Assembly (NCBI GenBank): GCA_015680905.1
Contig: CM027377.1
Location: 63,819,501-63,883,500 of the forward strand
DNA length: 64,000 bases
Origin: Coptis chinensis
Lineage: Eukaryota; Streptophyta; Magnoliopsida; Ranunculales; Ranunculaceae
Reading direction: 5' to 3'
The position numbers and the translations under genes are program-made. Numbering within the stretch: the stretch's first letter is position 1; each line of letters begins with the position of its first letter. This document shows positions 21,128 through 32,802 of the stretch, piece by piece. Below the pieces are notes generated by a model. It saw nothing but the letters and a program-made list of their open reading frames with translations. It had not been told where the DNA came from and made no database searches.

Positions 21128-22742
21128 TGATAAACGTAAAATGAATAGTTTTACTCACGAATAAATGATAAAACTTAAACGTAAGTAAAACTAAACCTAT
21201 TTTCTACTAAGGTTTTATCAAAGTTTTCTACTCTCGACACTATTGAAATAGAGTTGGAATAGAAGATTCGTTCCACTTTTAGTTCTTTAGTATTAGCGTT
21301 TTCTAAGATTATCGGTCCTATCCAAAGTCAATGAGAGTTTTACAAAATAAATTATACTACGATGCAAATTATACTAACAAAATGATAATTCAACTATGAA
21401 ATGCTAAATTGAATCTAGATAAATAATTAGGGGGGGATTGATTTCACCTTAACTCAACTTAATCAACTAACAAAGAAATGTCGCAATCCAAATCGAAATG
21501 CTTTCGCATAACAAATTTGTAATTCTAATCCCTAATTATTCATGGCAATCTCTCCCAAATAATAACTAACATGTAAAGTAATCAAACCCATTCTCATGGT
21601 GAACTAATTACTCTCTAGAATTGAATAGATTATCATGGCGATTTCTTTTTTAACTAAGATCAAGCTTTATCAAGGATCCCTCTAATGGAGGTTTAGCCTA
21701 GAATCATTACGCTATCATTTCCAATTGAATTTAAACAAGACATAATATAAAACTTCTAACTTTACTAATATAAAGATTCTAATCAATAATTCAAAACTAA
21801 ACTAATACCGATGAAATGATTAACAACTAAGATCGAAATTAATTCTAATGAATTTAATAATTAAACTAGATTATGATTAACTAATTATGAAATAAAGACA
21901 ACTAATTTATGAATTTAACAGTACTAAACTAAATAAGACTTTAATCAATAAACTAAATCGGAATTAAAAACTAATACTTTATTATAAAACAAAATATGAT
22001 TCTCAATTAATCATTTACTTGTTCTAACTCTAATTAATTGAAAGGTAAACTAGATCTAAAACAAGATATGAAAAACTAATTAATGGAGGGAAAACTAGAT
22101 CTAAAACTCTGATCTAAAACTAAATCTAAAACTCTGCTACTTGCTACCTAAACAAAGTATTGATTAAGAGTTAAGTCTTGTGTGTTGAAATAGAGGAGAC
22201 CAGATCCACATTTTAGTGCATGGGTTGAGGAGCCATATTTTGGGCTAGAAAATCGAGCCCAAAGCCCAATTTCTTCAGTCCACAGACCCCTTTCCAGCAA
22301 AATTTGACTTCAACAGACTTTTCATCCACTTTTGCTCCTCTGATTGGGTCAAGTTATGGACTATTAGAAATCGCTTTCCGAGCCGGTCATTTTGACATAA
22401 GTTAGGCCCAATTCTGAGGCCTGAGTCTAAAGATATGGTCTTCGAAACTTCTGCTGACTTTTGTGTGTTGTTTCTGCCCGCGTTGACTTTGAATTTTCAG
22501 CTTTAACCGGGCTTTATAAAGGCTTTTTCTCCTTTAATCTTGGCCTTTAATCACAGAACTTCTTAGCAACCAACTCTTGCTCCTTTATCTCGCAAAAGTG
22601 ACATATTTCTGTACATAATTGACTTCAATGGCTGAAATACATAAAAACATGTAATCAGCATTAACTCTTATTTATTACTCTCATAATTGGTCTAAAAACA
22701 TTATTGTTAAGGGGTTAAAACTACAGTTTTGGGCTCTTATCA
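21128..22742 (-). repeat. E3 LTR(a), the 3' LTR
   Basis: 1615 bp with TG...CA ends. On the minus strand it starts TGATAAGAGCCCAAAACTG and ends CATTTTACGTTTATCA. The PPT (22743-22757) adjoins its start, so it is the 3' LTR. No PBS lies beside its far end; instead the GCACG duplication does. Confidence 0.9.
22513..22520 (-). promoter_or_regulatory. LTR(a) TATA box
   Basis: CCTTTATAAAGCC on the minus strand about 225 bases into the LTR, a plausible U3 promoter. Copies lie in LTR(b) near 49608 and LTR(c) near 56425. Confidence 0.55.
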
Positions 22743-22757
22743 AACCACCCCCAAACA
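22743..22757 (-). promoter_or_regulatory. E3 terminal polypurine tract
   Basis: TGTTTGGGGGTGGTT on the minus strand, immediately before the LTR(a) start. It is preceded by a G-A-G-A-A-C-A-A-G-C context. Confidence 0.85.
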
Positions 22758-24553
22758 GTATTTAGCTTGTTCTCAAGCAAATATGAGAAATTAGAATAAG
22801 TGACCAAAAATGGAGTTCTAACTACTCTCGTTTTGCCGAGTGCGATTGCATTGACCATATGCCTTAAACCACTAGGAATTCCCTAGTGGACGAGTTATAG
22901 CCTCGTGATAGTTTTCCAGTGAAGGTACTCACTAAGTTCATCTATACTACAATGACTAAGAAATAAAACTATTGTTTCCTTATTTATGCTCCCAATTATC
23001 TATATATCTTACTAGCAATGAATAAAGAATAATCAAGTCGAACCCTAAGCTAATATATGCATAATAAGCAATCATCTACGAATAAATATATATACAATGA
23101 GTAATACTATGAAGTGCACTAGTAGGTCTGTTTCTGAAAACTCGGAATAACATCCTTAATTAGGTCATCACATAAATGTCAAGAAAAAAACCAATCTGAT
23201 TTTTCCGCTCAAGTTTCGCTACTCCAATGTGCAGTGGGCACACTTTACCTTACAATCTCAATGACACACAAGGAAGCCAGAGTCGATCAAACACATCTGC
23301 CACTTCTATCACACAAACCTATTCCTAATTGAGCTAGAGGTTTTTATTAGGTGTTGCGGGGATTAGGAGATGGTTTGAGAAGGAAGGAAATGGATATTCA
23401 AAAAGGACATGTTTGAGATAATAGAGTCTTCATATTATGTAACTATAGAAAACCTTGTTCTTTAATTTTGCTTCTACACTTTGTTTCCATCCTTAGCCAT
23501 ATTTTTCTTTTTTCTTTGGCTTTTGACTCCTTTGATTCTATTTATTGGAGTTCTAACTTTTTATTTTCTTTTATTTATTTATTTTTTATTTGGATGGAAA
23601 CTTTCTTTTCTTATCTGAAGCGACTAACAAATTCTTGATTTCAAAGGTCTTTCTCTTTTCTATTCTTCATCTCTATTCTCAAACTCATCAAAGACTGGGT
23701 AGGCTGATTTTTTATTTTATTTTATTTTATTTTTTTTTTGTAACAGGGTAAATGATTTGTGGTTTATGAAAGGCTAAAGAAAGGCTCAGAGGGGTGACTA
23801 GCGAAAAATAATTCATAGGTTTGAATTTCTGGCTATATCGATCCAAAGAGGGCCTAAATTCTCGCTTAGGATATGGTTTAGTGATCAAGCAAGTGGACGT
23901 GTGATTTCTCTATCCGGATTTTACTTCTCCCTTGTGTCATTTCTCAAATGTTTCACTCATATAAGGCTTTAGGCTATATTCTCACAGGATTTGTAGAATA
24001 AGTACTCTAGTCTAGATTTCAGAAACTTACTGCCAAACAATCATAGATACTCATGCATGTAATATATTTATAGATAGATGCAAAGATTATCACCTACATA
24101 TTAACCTAAGTTTCTAAAAATTATTCTAATAGAAAAGCTATGTGAGACTTCTAGATTATTTAGAGCATTGAGAAAGAAAACAATACCAATATTCCTAAGT
24201 GTATAACATAACTTTTTATTTATATTTTTGAAATTTTTGAATTTTTACTATAAAATAAGTGCATACTGTACATATCTATATCCTAACATATGCCTTAATT
24301 ACACGTGTCTATGCCTCCCCAACAAGAAGCATGCTTTGTCCTCAAAGTATTTAAATAAAAATGGTAGAAAAATACCATGGAAAGCGTGAAATTCTGGAAC
24401 ATCTGCAAAACAAGGTTAAAACATACTAATATAGAAAAAGAAAAATAGGCGCAACTTTATATGAGTTCCACCCGTTATGGGGTTAACAAGAATCAAATTG
24501 CTTGGGACATAAGCAGACACTAACTGAAACTAAAAACTTAACTTAACTCCTGT
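22758..24553 (-). other. E3 3' noncoding block (full body)
   Basis: No ORF is supported. Aligns with 49849-51659 of the partial body and in part with E1 7864-9249. It holds the conserved hairpin at 22869-22889, the AACACCTAATAAA block near 23350, and a second degenerate PPT-like box at 24314-24325 preceded by TTTGAGGACAAAGCATGCTT. Confidence 0.7.
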
Positions 24554-25471
24554 TTAATCATCATCCTCATTCTCTTCAATAAAGAAATGAGGTTCCTTCG
24601 CATCCTGCCACGCCATGATAACTTGCCAAGCCCGCCGCCATGTGTCATCAACTTGTGCTAACCTGTCGAGTGTTACTATGTCTGATGGGGTGTAAAGAGC
24701 AACCAAATGAGGTTGCACCTGCCCTCCTGGCCAAGTCATTACTCGAAATGAGCGAACCACCCAATTGGTGGGTCTCATGACTTCAACCCTTTCCCAATTC
24801 GTGAACCGGGTATAGAATTAAGGTAGACAACTGAGCATGATGCGACACACCAAAAACAGCATAAGAAGATACTTATGCCTCATGCTTTGGGCTCTCTTAA
24901 GACTAGCCACTAATACTCGAGGAATGTCATATCAGCGACGTCCCTCAGCTAAAGCAAGGAAAACATCACCAGCGGTACTATTGGCAGAAGTAAACTACCA
25001 ATCCCATGAAATATTCATCAGGATGAATAACATGGTGGTTCCTACGTTGAGGGACATGCTACCAAGGGCTATGTTATAACGCCCTTAGTCCATTATACAA
25101 AACACCCATCCCCCATAGTACTCATGGAAATATGTATAGTCATGGAGGTATGCATTATCGGTCATATATCCCCACGTGTGAATAGGATAAGGTATTGGTA
25201 TTCCCAAAACTAACACTACCACATACTTATTGAATTCTAGTGGCGTGTCATCAACCATGATGGAGAATTCTTGTTCTCCATCTTGGTTACAATAAAACCT
25301 AACATTATTGTAAAAATATTCAGTAAGTTGAGGTGAATAAGAGTCGTCTTCACTTACCAGTAGATGCATCCATCCTAACTGCAAGATCCTTTCACAGAAC
25401 CAATGTCCATAAGTCTCGCTTCCTAACAAGTGTTCGAAAAACTGCTCAGGTATGACTATAGGTGATGTCAT
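24554..25471 (-). pseudogene. E3 ORF B, full body
   Basis: Begins MTSPIVIPEQFFEHLLGSET, then Y-G-H-W-F, a long polar region and the MDxG...SVNVGTTMLFILMNILGDW-type centre known best from the 51660-52577 copy. It ends with an acidic FFIEENEDDD tail. Homologous to B of E1 and E2. The family resembles Pfam 'putative plant transposon protein' domains; the function is unknown. A 3' splice-site-like CAG lies at 25506-25508, about 35 bases before the start. Broken fossil with about two breaks. Confidence 0.65.
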
Positions 25472-25554
25472 CACAAAACTACTCTCTAGAACAGCTGGAA
25501 CGATCCTGGAACAACCCACAAAAAAAATTGGAATTTTTCATGCCTGCGGATGTC

Positions 25555-25785
25555 AGGGCGCGGGGGCGCTCAACCTAAGCCTTGTATGGGCGTGGGTCGC
25601 GCTCTAGTCTAAGTTGAAAGTGACAGGCACTTAGGCGCAGGGTGCGCTCACTTTTTGCCTGGGATGGGCACGGGTCGCGCTCAGGTGAACTTTGAGTTCC
25701 AGGCACTTAGGCGCAGGGCGCGCTCACTTTTTGCCTGGGATGGGCGCCGTGCTCAGGTGAATTTTGAGTTCTAGGCATTTCAAGC
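25555..25785 (-). repeat. GC-rich minisatellite between E3 ORFs A1 and B
   Basis: About three units of 75-80 bp with a GGCACGGGTCGCGCTCAGG core. The same unit in the same orientation relative to the element occurs in the E3 leader (41838-42135), in the partial body (52655-52790) and in the E4 leader (62025-62165). It is strikingly GC-rich beside AT-rich neighbours. Confidence 0.8.
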
Positions 25786-26379
25786 ATAGGCGCGTTCCAT
25801 GCAGCTAAAGTCCTAAAGTGAAGAAGAAAAAAGGGAAACTTTGGAGTGAAAGGTGAGAGATGAAAGTGGGATGTAGTGTGGGTTGTGAGTGTAGAATGAA
25901 GGAAGTTTATATAGGTTGTGAGCTTCCAAAACGAATTGGAAAATTGCCAAAAAGTTTTAAGGCAATTGCCGGAAACAAAAAATTTCCGAAATTGAAAACG
26001 AAAACAACCCATATTCTTGATTCTAAAACAAACCTAATATCTTTTAGATTGAATTTAGAATAGTAACTTCTAAACTTTTATAGATTTCATCCTACCACCA
26101 CATCTAATCATAGGCATGCCAATATCGGCAATATTCTCAACCCTCACTCCAAAACAAATTCTAAAATGGAGGATCATATAACAAATCATGCTAGAATAAA
26201 TAATACCACCCCCAAACAATTCGGGAAGGTGGGATTAACAATAAAAACAACGCACAATTTGAAAAGAACCACATTATATTAAAATTGAAATTCAAACAAC
26301 ATTTAAATACCAAATTCAAATTTAACTACCGAATTCAAAATTAACATCCAAACTAAATAAACACAAATACAAAACCACA
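25786..26379 (-). promoter_or_regulatory. E3 A1-B spacer with internal TATA box
   Basis: On the minus strand TATATAAA at 25906-25913 is followed by a CT-rich leader-like stretch (CACTCACAACC, TCATCTCTCACC) that runs toward ORF B. A PPT-like box TTGTTTGGGGGTGG lies at 26206-26219, just after ORF A1. The same layout is at 52791-53356 in the partial body. An internal promoter for B is inferred. Confidence 0.5.
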
Positions 26380-26930
26380 TCAACTCATAATATCCCTAAA
26401 GAACGCACTGCTGGTAGTGGATGGTACATGGGAAGGAGATGACTCCAGAGCTCCCGATGGGCCAGAGCCATCCGTCCTTCGGCGACGACGCTCATGCCTC
26501 ACAGACGCCTCCTCAGAAGAAGAACCACCCTTGGGTGGGAAGCATTCAAGCATATCTTCTTGGAACTTGCGTTGTGCATCTATCTCTGTCTTCATCTGTT
26601 CCCAACACTCATCCTTGCGCTGGGCACGAGTCTCATAGTTATGATGTATGACAGTCTGGCGAGTCCAAAAATCTTTGCAAATAGTATTGAGAGAACACAT
26701 GCCACGGTGAAGCACCGACATGCGTTCTGCATCAGACGTACACCTCTCCAAGGCATCGACATCAAAACATGTCGTGCCATCCTCATCCTCCGAGTCAGTC
26801 TCCGACTCATCCTCTTCAACTACCCTATCTTCGAACAACCTCCAAACCTTCTTAACACAGTCCGTATATACTATGACATTCGTATGCATCTTAATCATAG
26901 TACGCTCAGTTTTCGGAGTTGCTCTCAAAC
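26380..26930 (-). pseudogene. E3 ORF A1, C-terminal part
   Basis: Downstream half of ORF A1, separated from its N-terminal half (32918-33506) by CACTA2. It has an acidic stretch (VVEEDESETDSEDED), a C-T-S-D-A-E-R-M block, then LHRGMCSLNTICKDFW and a polar helical region. It ends with a basic R-R-R-R block and a Ser/Pro-rich tail. The copy at 53357-54517 and the E2 ORF at 56757 are homologous. Fossil part of E3. Confidence 0.7.
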
Positions 26931-26933
26931 TCA

Positions 26934-27250
26934 CACTACACCAAAAAAGGCGTTTACTAACAGTTATATCCGTTACTTATATTTTTACTAACGGTTATAT
27001 CCCTTAGTTCTGGGGCGTCACTCTCACTTAGGCCAAATTTAGTAACGGATATAACCATTACTGATAATAATTTTAGTAACGGATATATATCCGTTACTAA
27101 AATTATTTGTAACAGATAGCCAACTGTTGGTGGCCCAATTAAATTTGTCATTTCTAACAGATATAGCCGTTAGTAATGGACGTGTTATTTACTAACTATT
27201 GTTTGTAACGGAAATATCCATTACTAATGGTCGATATATTTTTAAAAAAA
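26934..27250. repeat. CACTA2 left terminal repeat and subterminal array
   Basis: Repeated TAACGGTTATATCC and inverted GGATATAACCATTA motifs, including a near-palindrome AACGGATATATATCCGTT around 27078-27096. The counterpart at the right end is 32803-32914. Confidence 0.75.
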
Positions 27251-28007
27251 ACCAGTTTTAATTTTTGGGATACTTGCACCCCCTACAAGAAACAGTTAGT
27301 ACTCCACGTGACTTTAGGTTGGCATCCACTGTACACTACCAAATCTTATGAAACAGACAACTTTTATAAAAAATAAATAAAAATCAACCAAGTAATAACA
27401 ATATAAAACCACTTATATTCATTCACAAATTACACCAACTCTACCATTCAAATAATTTAACAAATATATATACTACAACCTCAATGATGAACTTCAAACA
27501 ATACTTCTAGTGTATTTTATTCATCCAAAACTCATGTATTTAACCAAAACATTCTATTCATCCACAGGTTATACCAAATTATACCAAAAACAACTAGCAA
27601 ATGGTAAGTAGTACAATGCTTGAATAAAACTCAGAGATTCCCTAAACCACAATTTCATGTCGATTGTTGCATTTCCCAAAACCAGAATTTCATGTCAATT
27701 GTTGCATGTAATTCCATTAGAAGCCGATTCCACAAGACCTACATACGCACAATAGTAGAAAACACTTAACAAGCAGTCTAACTTGTCATTTAATAGAAAG
27801 TGGCTCTCATATAATTTGTCATTTATAACACAATACATCACATATAGACATAAAACCAACCTTAAAAGATGATGAATGTTGTACTAGGTTTAAGCAGAAA
27901 TTGATGCGTGATACTATTAAGAAAATAAAAGTGATAATCTAACTATTACATAAATAAAACAAAAGATAGTGATATATACCTTGAGAAGCATACCATAGTC
28001 AATTAGA
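27251..28007. other. CACTA2 interior, no gene seen
   Basis: AT-rich, with two near-identical TTTCATGTCRATTGTTGCAT segments at 27652-27706. Nothing else is recognised; it may be 3' flank or intron of the minus-strand gene captured to its right. Confidence 0.45.
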
Positions 28008-28893
28008 GGAATTTAGCTCACAAATCTCCATGTCTTCCGTAAAATATGGAAAAAAAAGTGCAATGCCATCTCGATTAGCGTACTTTTTCAAGCAACCATG
28101 ACCTCACTATTATGAAGTGAATATTCCCCTTCAACTAACCTAAAAATTTTGTCATATATTTCCTTAACATTCTCTCCAATGAACTTAAATTTTGAACACA
28201 ATTTAACAATTAATGGCATGATGCAAAAGAAAAATTAAGGCATCATAACACAACTAGAAAGTGTTAAGTATTTAACAAATCTACAACAAAAGTATTGTTT
28301 CTTATTCATTCAAGCGCTTTAACAACTTACAAGATGAACACAAGATAGAATACTGAGATAGAAAAGCACAAATCAATAACTATACCTCATGTATAACTCA
28401 TAAGTTTATATGGACTTATATATCCCCTGTTGGACCTTATATGCTTGTGTTGACATGAATAAGGAACAAACTAAATTTGTAATAAACATGTTCCTTAACA
28501 TATGAACAACTTGAAATATTACTAAATAGAAGTGAGAAAAAAAAAACATAAGTACACATAAACAAATTTATTCTTCAGCCATATGATTACCTACAACTCA
28601 AAAACTTTTATCCCCTTAATGACATCCACTTTCTCTTTGTTTGACATAACCTAGTGAACCACTAATAGAAAATAATAACTTTAATATCCTTTTAAAATTA
28701 CAAAAAGAAATATCTACTAACATGGTAAATTGGTCGGGAATAAATTAAGCATTACTTTTGCGAAGAGAAAATGTACCTCATAGCTTCCTCGAATCATGAA
28801 GCATACCCGTAACAGTTGAGGATAGTCTACGCAGTCCCCAACCAACATCATCAAATAAGATGGTACAACTGCCCCGAAACACTTGACTTTCTC
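28008..28893 (-). pseudogene. captured exons of an unidentified gene
   Basis: Two exon-like blocks on the minus strand. The block at 28777-28893 is bounded by GCAG and GTACAT and encodes EKVKCFGAVVPSYLMMLVGD, then CVDYPQLLRVCFMIRG. The block at about 28008-28200 encodes FIGENVKEIYDKIFRLVEGE, then, after one frame shift near 28105, LKKYANRDGIALFFPYFTED. Coding character is clear from splice borders and composition, but I do not recognise the family. With 31451-31533 these may be consecutive exons of one gene. Confidence 0.5.
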
Positions 28894-29464
28894 CTGCATA
28901 ACAAAATTAAAAGCACTGAAAAAAGACCAACCATCGTCAACTTCAATCAGTTCCTAATAACAAAGTATGAGAACAAATGCTACAATATTCAGTATACCAA
29001 TCCCACTCCAAGAAAACTTATCATAGCAAGATTTAAGATCTTATGACAATTAGAACAAGGTACAAGACTATGACAAGTTTAAGCCTGTCCAAATTGCGTC
29101 CCACCCTTACATCAACTGCTGGTGGAGAAGTGGACTACCCAAATTGTGTTTTCACCTCTGAGATTTAGAATTCTGATTTTTTTAGGTTTTGGGGAAAACA
29201 AAATTTCAACAAGGGGCTTTTTCATTTTTTTTCCCAAAGGTCCTGTTTGGGAATTTTCAAAAAATAAAAGAAAACAAATTTTTGCTGGTGCTTGTGCTCT
29301 CATGATGACTCATTGATTCAAATAGGCACTGGAAGAGGGAATGTATGTACTCATAAGTATGGAAGAATCTTGATTGATGCAACCAAATAGAGCTTTTTGA
29401 GTGTTGTTATGGTTATACTTCTGCAAAAGAAATTAGGAGACAGACGAGAAAGAGGTAGGGCCGA
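28894..29464. other. CACTA2 spacer and 5' flank of the DnaJ fragment
   Basis: Contains GTCCAAATTGCGTCCCACC at 29088-29106, the left copy of a 19-bp direct repeat that also lies at 30823-30841. Sequence from 29107 to 29464 is probably the 5' UTR or promoter of the DnaJ-like gene. No ORF is supported. Confidence 0.5.
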
Positions 29465-30930
29465 ATGGAGTGTAATAGAGATGAGGCTACCAGGGCAAAG
29501 GAAATTGCTGAGAAAAAGTTTGCTTCTAAGGACATTGCAGGTGCGAAAAATTTGATTTGAAAGCCCAAAATTTGTATCCTGGACTTGAGGGTCTTCACCA
29601 CATGCTAGCGACATTTGATGTGTATCTCTCGGCTGAGAACAAAATAATTGGGGAACTGGATTGGTATGGGATCCTTGGTGTAAATCCAATGGCTGATGAC
29701 GACTCAATAAGGAAGCAGTACCAGAAGTTGGCTCTCATGCTTCACCCCGATAAAAATAAGTCAGTAGGGGGCGATGGAGCTTTTAAGATGATTTCAGAGG
29801 TGATGGGTGTGCTCTCTGATAAGAATAAGAGGAATGAGTACGACCAAAGGAGGTTTTCAAGACTACAGAAAGTGCCATTCACAGGTGGGGCACCATCAGT
29901 TCCATCTGGCACAAATGGTTTCCATAATTTCAGCAATAATGCATCCTCCAAGTCTGGGGCTCAGAAAACTGCTAGTCATGGGGGTCCTTCAACTGCTGCT
30001 CCTTCTCGACAGCGCAGTACATTTTGGACTGCTTGCAATCAATGCAAGATGCAGTATGAATATGTCTGTGTCTATCTCAATTGTAACCTCCTATGCCCCA
30101 ATTGCCATGAATCCTTTTTGGCTTTTGAAACCGCAGCACCACCATCAAATGGTTCTAGTTCATCTGCACCTTGGCCTTCCTCTCAGCAGCGGCAGAAATC
30201 AAATCAGCATACTTCAAATAAGAACATGCCATCTGCAGGGTTCACTGGCCATGATTCATTTAATCAGACAAACCAATGTGGTCCATTCTCGAAGACAACT
30301 GGTACTTGCAACGCTACTGCTTCTCCGTCTAATGCTGCTCAAGCAGCCAGTGTGGTTCAGCAGGCTTATGAGAAAGTAAAGAGAGAGCGGGAGGTGGCCC
30401 AAGCAGCAGCAAGAAGACAAGTTGTTAGGAGGAAGACAAGTGGGTCTAAGAGGGCAGCTAGTAATATGTCTCCTGGATTCTTTAATGCAGGTTCTAGATC
30501 TGATCTGAAAGGAGAGAGGCCTAATAAAAGAAGAAGCATACAGGAGGAAGCAAGATGTCATTTTGGGGGAAATGTACCAGATAGAATGGCCACAGGAAAT
30601 GAAACTGGCATTCCTAATTCGGCAGGCTTCAAGCAGGGTAGTCTTGACAGGGACAAGGCTAGTGTTCCTTCAGTTCCTAATAGGACAAGGGAGTTGTTAC
30701 AATTTGAACTTCGATATATGTTGGCAGAGAAGGCTAAGAGGGAAATTCGGAAAAAGTTGATGGAGTGGAGTTCGAGTACTGCAGGCAAAGCTACACAGAA
30801 GGAAAAAAAGTGGACTAGCCCGTCCAAATTGCGTCCCACCATTTGTAAGAAAATTTGTGCTCCAACAATCATTTCATCCTCACAAATAAGGCAATGTGGA
30901 AAGGAAACAAAGCACTTATGTGTATATTGA
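29465..30930 (+). pseudogene. captured J-domain (DnaJ/Hsp40) protein gene fragment
   Basis: The family start MECNRDEATRAKEIAEKKFA is at 29465. A 1-base deletion near 29550 shifts the frame, and the long frame (457 codons) runs from 29557. It has the TPR-like LKAQNLYPGLEG block and a J domain at residues about 35-100 with HPD at 63-65 (29743-29751). A zinc-ribbon-like pair C-N-Q-C (160-163) and C-P-N-C (180-183) follows, then a Ser/Gln-rich linker and a basic helical region ending E-I-R-K-K-L-M-E-W. This matches plant J proteins that normally end in a C-terminal DUF3444 domain, which is missing here. J proteins stimulate Hsp70 ATPase. No introns are seen. The frame is surprisingly open for a captured fragment, so expression of a truncated protein cannot be excluded. 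Confidence 0.85.
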
Positions 30931-31450
30931 AGTCATAAGCAGCTGAAGTAGGTAGAAGTTTCTTGAGCTCAAAAAATCTTGAGAACAAGCCAAATAAAAG
31001 CAGAGAAGACACGTTAATGATTTTTTCCAAAGCTTTTAAACAAGATGTACGATAAGCATGTCAAAATTTCGAAAAGAAATTCCAACAAGTACTTTCACAG
31101 TGAAAAAAAATGGACTTTCATGGGTGGGTTGAGAATAAAACAACGTAGCATATAAGGCTTTTATATTGCAAGACCTTTCTCTGAGTGTCTCCCAAGGTAT
31201 ATACTTTGTTTTTACAGGAAGGCATCAAGAATCTAAATTTGTGGCTTGATACAGTAGATTCTACTTTTCCCTTTTTTATGTTTCTAATATCATCAAAAAA
31301 ATACTCCCGAAATCCTTTTCAAACCCTTACTGACAAAATTTGGTCCTAATTTCCATTGAAAATTACAACAGCAAGACAATAAAACAGTAGGAACAATAAT
31401 GGAACGAGAAAATCCCTGTTAAGAGTAATACAAAGGTGTATAACAAGGTA
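30931..31450. other. CACTA2 interior, no gene seen
   Basis: AT-rich, with a GAAAAAAAATGGACTTTC stretch near 31103. Possibly intron of the minus-strand gene, since exon-like blocks lie on both sides. Confidence 0.4.
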
Positions 31451-31533
31451 CCTCGCCTGGGGTGTCAAAAAGTAGCTGCATGGCCGTTGAACCAATAATC
31501 TGTTCGGGAACAAGATTTCGCAGATTGACATAC
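31451..31533 (-). pseudogene. captured exon of an unidentified gene
   Basis: Bounded by TATTAG before and GTACC after on the minus strand. It encodes NLRNLVPEQIIGSTAMQLLF then DTPGE. The family is not recognised. Its order and strand fit the blocks at 28008-28893, so all may come from one gene whose intron later received the DnaJ segment. Confidence 0.45.
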
Positions 31534-31650
31534 CTAATAAATAACGAAATTTTGGAACTTAATCTTGTGACAAAAGTACTCAATGATTGACATACCTAAT
31601 AAATAAATGAAAATTTCGAACTTAATCTTGTAACAAAAGTACTCTATGAG
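31510..31650. repeat. about 65-bp tandem duplication
   Basis: The segment with GATTGACATACCTAATAAATA and ACTTAATCTTGTGACAAAAG is present twice in a row, at about 31523-31585 and 31586-31648, with a few differences. Confidence 0.8.
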
Positions 31651-32206
31651 TTACATAAATAGGTGATTCCAACCGAATACTCGGCTCGGATGAGGAGGCC
31701 GGAAAAGATTAGAAGTTCCCAAGCTTTATTTCCATGTAATTAGTGGATCACTGCTTGGCTTGTTCAAAGGACTACATTTTATGCCTTTATTGTTCCATTT
31801 TTCCATTGGAATTACTCTCCTCCTTTGTGGAGCTATATATTAAATGGATCTCTACTCGCTATTATCCGCAGGGGGTAGTATAAATTGAGTTTTTCCCCTC
31901 TTTTAGCAACTACTTTGGAAGAGTGGAAAACTATGGGCATGTCATATATTGTTCTAAGTTGCCTTTTCAACCCAAAAGGTATTAACCTTCATATAATTAC
32001 TGTATTATCATAGTGTTTTGACAGATGGAAGGAACAACAGTCCACTTCAACATATCGATCTTCATTTACTCTCTACATTCTAAAACCAATAGTATCAAAT
32101 CAGACTGCAGTAGAGCACAAACTATGTTTAAAAGACATACAGACATATGAGGGTATCAAAGCCTACCTCCACCCAAACACTACAAGGGGGTTTTGGTAAG
32201 TTACTT
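31651..32206. other. CACTA2 interior, no gene seen
   Basis: No coding sequence is recognised. Composition is intron-like and it lies directly after a perfect donor of the MCM6-like exon. Confidence 0.4.
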
Positions 32207-32209
32207 ACT

Positions 32210-32285
32210 TCTTTAGGAAATCAAGGAAGATGTTTTCTACACGAACAGCTTTCTCATCAACGAAGAAATCAACGAAAGCTTTCAT
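32210..32285 (-). pseudogene. captured first exon of MCM6-like gene
   Basis: On the minus strand ATG at 32285 opens MKAFVDFFVDEKAVRVENIF, then L-D-F-L-K-K, followed at once by a perfect donor GTAAGTAAC. The N-terminus of plant MCM6, a subunit of the replicative helicase, begins M-E-A-F-x-x-x-x-V-D-E-x-A-x-x-V-E-N-x-F-L-x-F-L-K. Only this exon is present, so no helicase could be made. Confidence 0.65.
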
Positions 32286-32802
32286 CTTTTTTCTTTTTAT
32301 TTTGAGATTCGCAGGAAGAGAGTTGCACACTAGAAACAGTTCTGTGTTTAACTTACTTGCCCCAAATTGAAAAACCCAAAAAGAAAAATATTTAGAATTT
32401 TGTGCACAAACAAATTAGAGGAGAGAGAAATCAGACTAAAAAGGGGGGTATACCTGATTCATCTTTCTCCTTCAAGCTATCCTCCTCGATCTGGTTTGTC
32501 TGATTCGTCGTCCCTAAATGATAGAAGAAAGAGAGAAATTTCAAATTTAACCGGCCGCCTTCCTCTTTTGACAATTAGATTTGGAACCCTAGACTTCATT
32601 GCCTGAGAGCAGGAGAGTGAAGGGAGACGAGCTTGAGAGAAGAGAAATGTACCATTTCAGATTTTAGACTTTATTTAATTTCTTTTAAGTGTATTTTATT
32701 TCCACTTACGGGCTTTTCTAACCGATACAATTTTACCCAAAATTAGAAAATAAAGAAATCCTTAGAAAATAAATTAAAAAAAAAAAGAAAAATAGATGTA
32801 CA
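32286..32802 (-). other. CACTA2 right interior: probable 5' flank of the MCM6-like exon
   Basis: A CT-rich leader-like stretch at 32450-32640 (minus) with a donor-like CAG/GTATAC at about 32454 could be a captured 5' UTR exon with promoter. An A-rich run at 32765-32790 leads to the subterminal array. Confidence 0.4.

Noticed and set aside
26494-26991. A plus-strand 165-codon gene
   Set aside because: Antisense shadow of ORF A1 and the CACTA2 end; composition gives no protein family.
29465-30930. An intact host DnaJ gene
   Set aside because: The N-terminal frame is shifted, the DUF3444 part is missing and the segment lies inside CACTA2.
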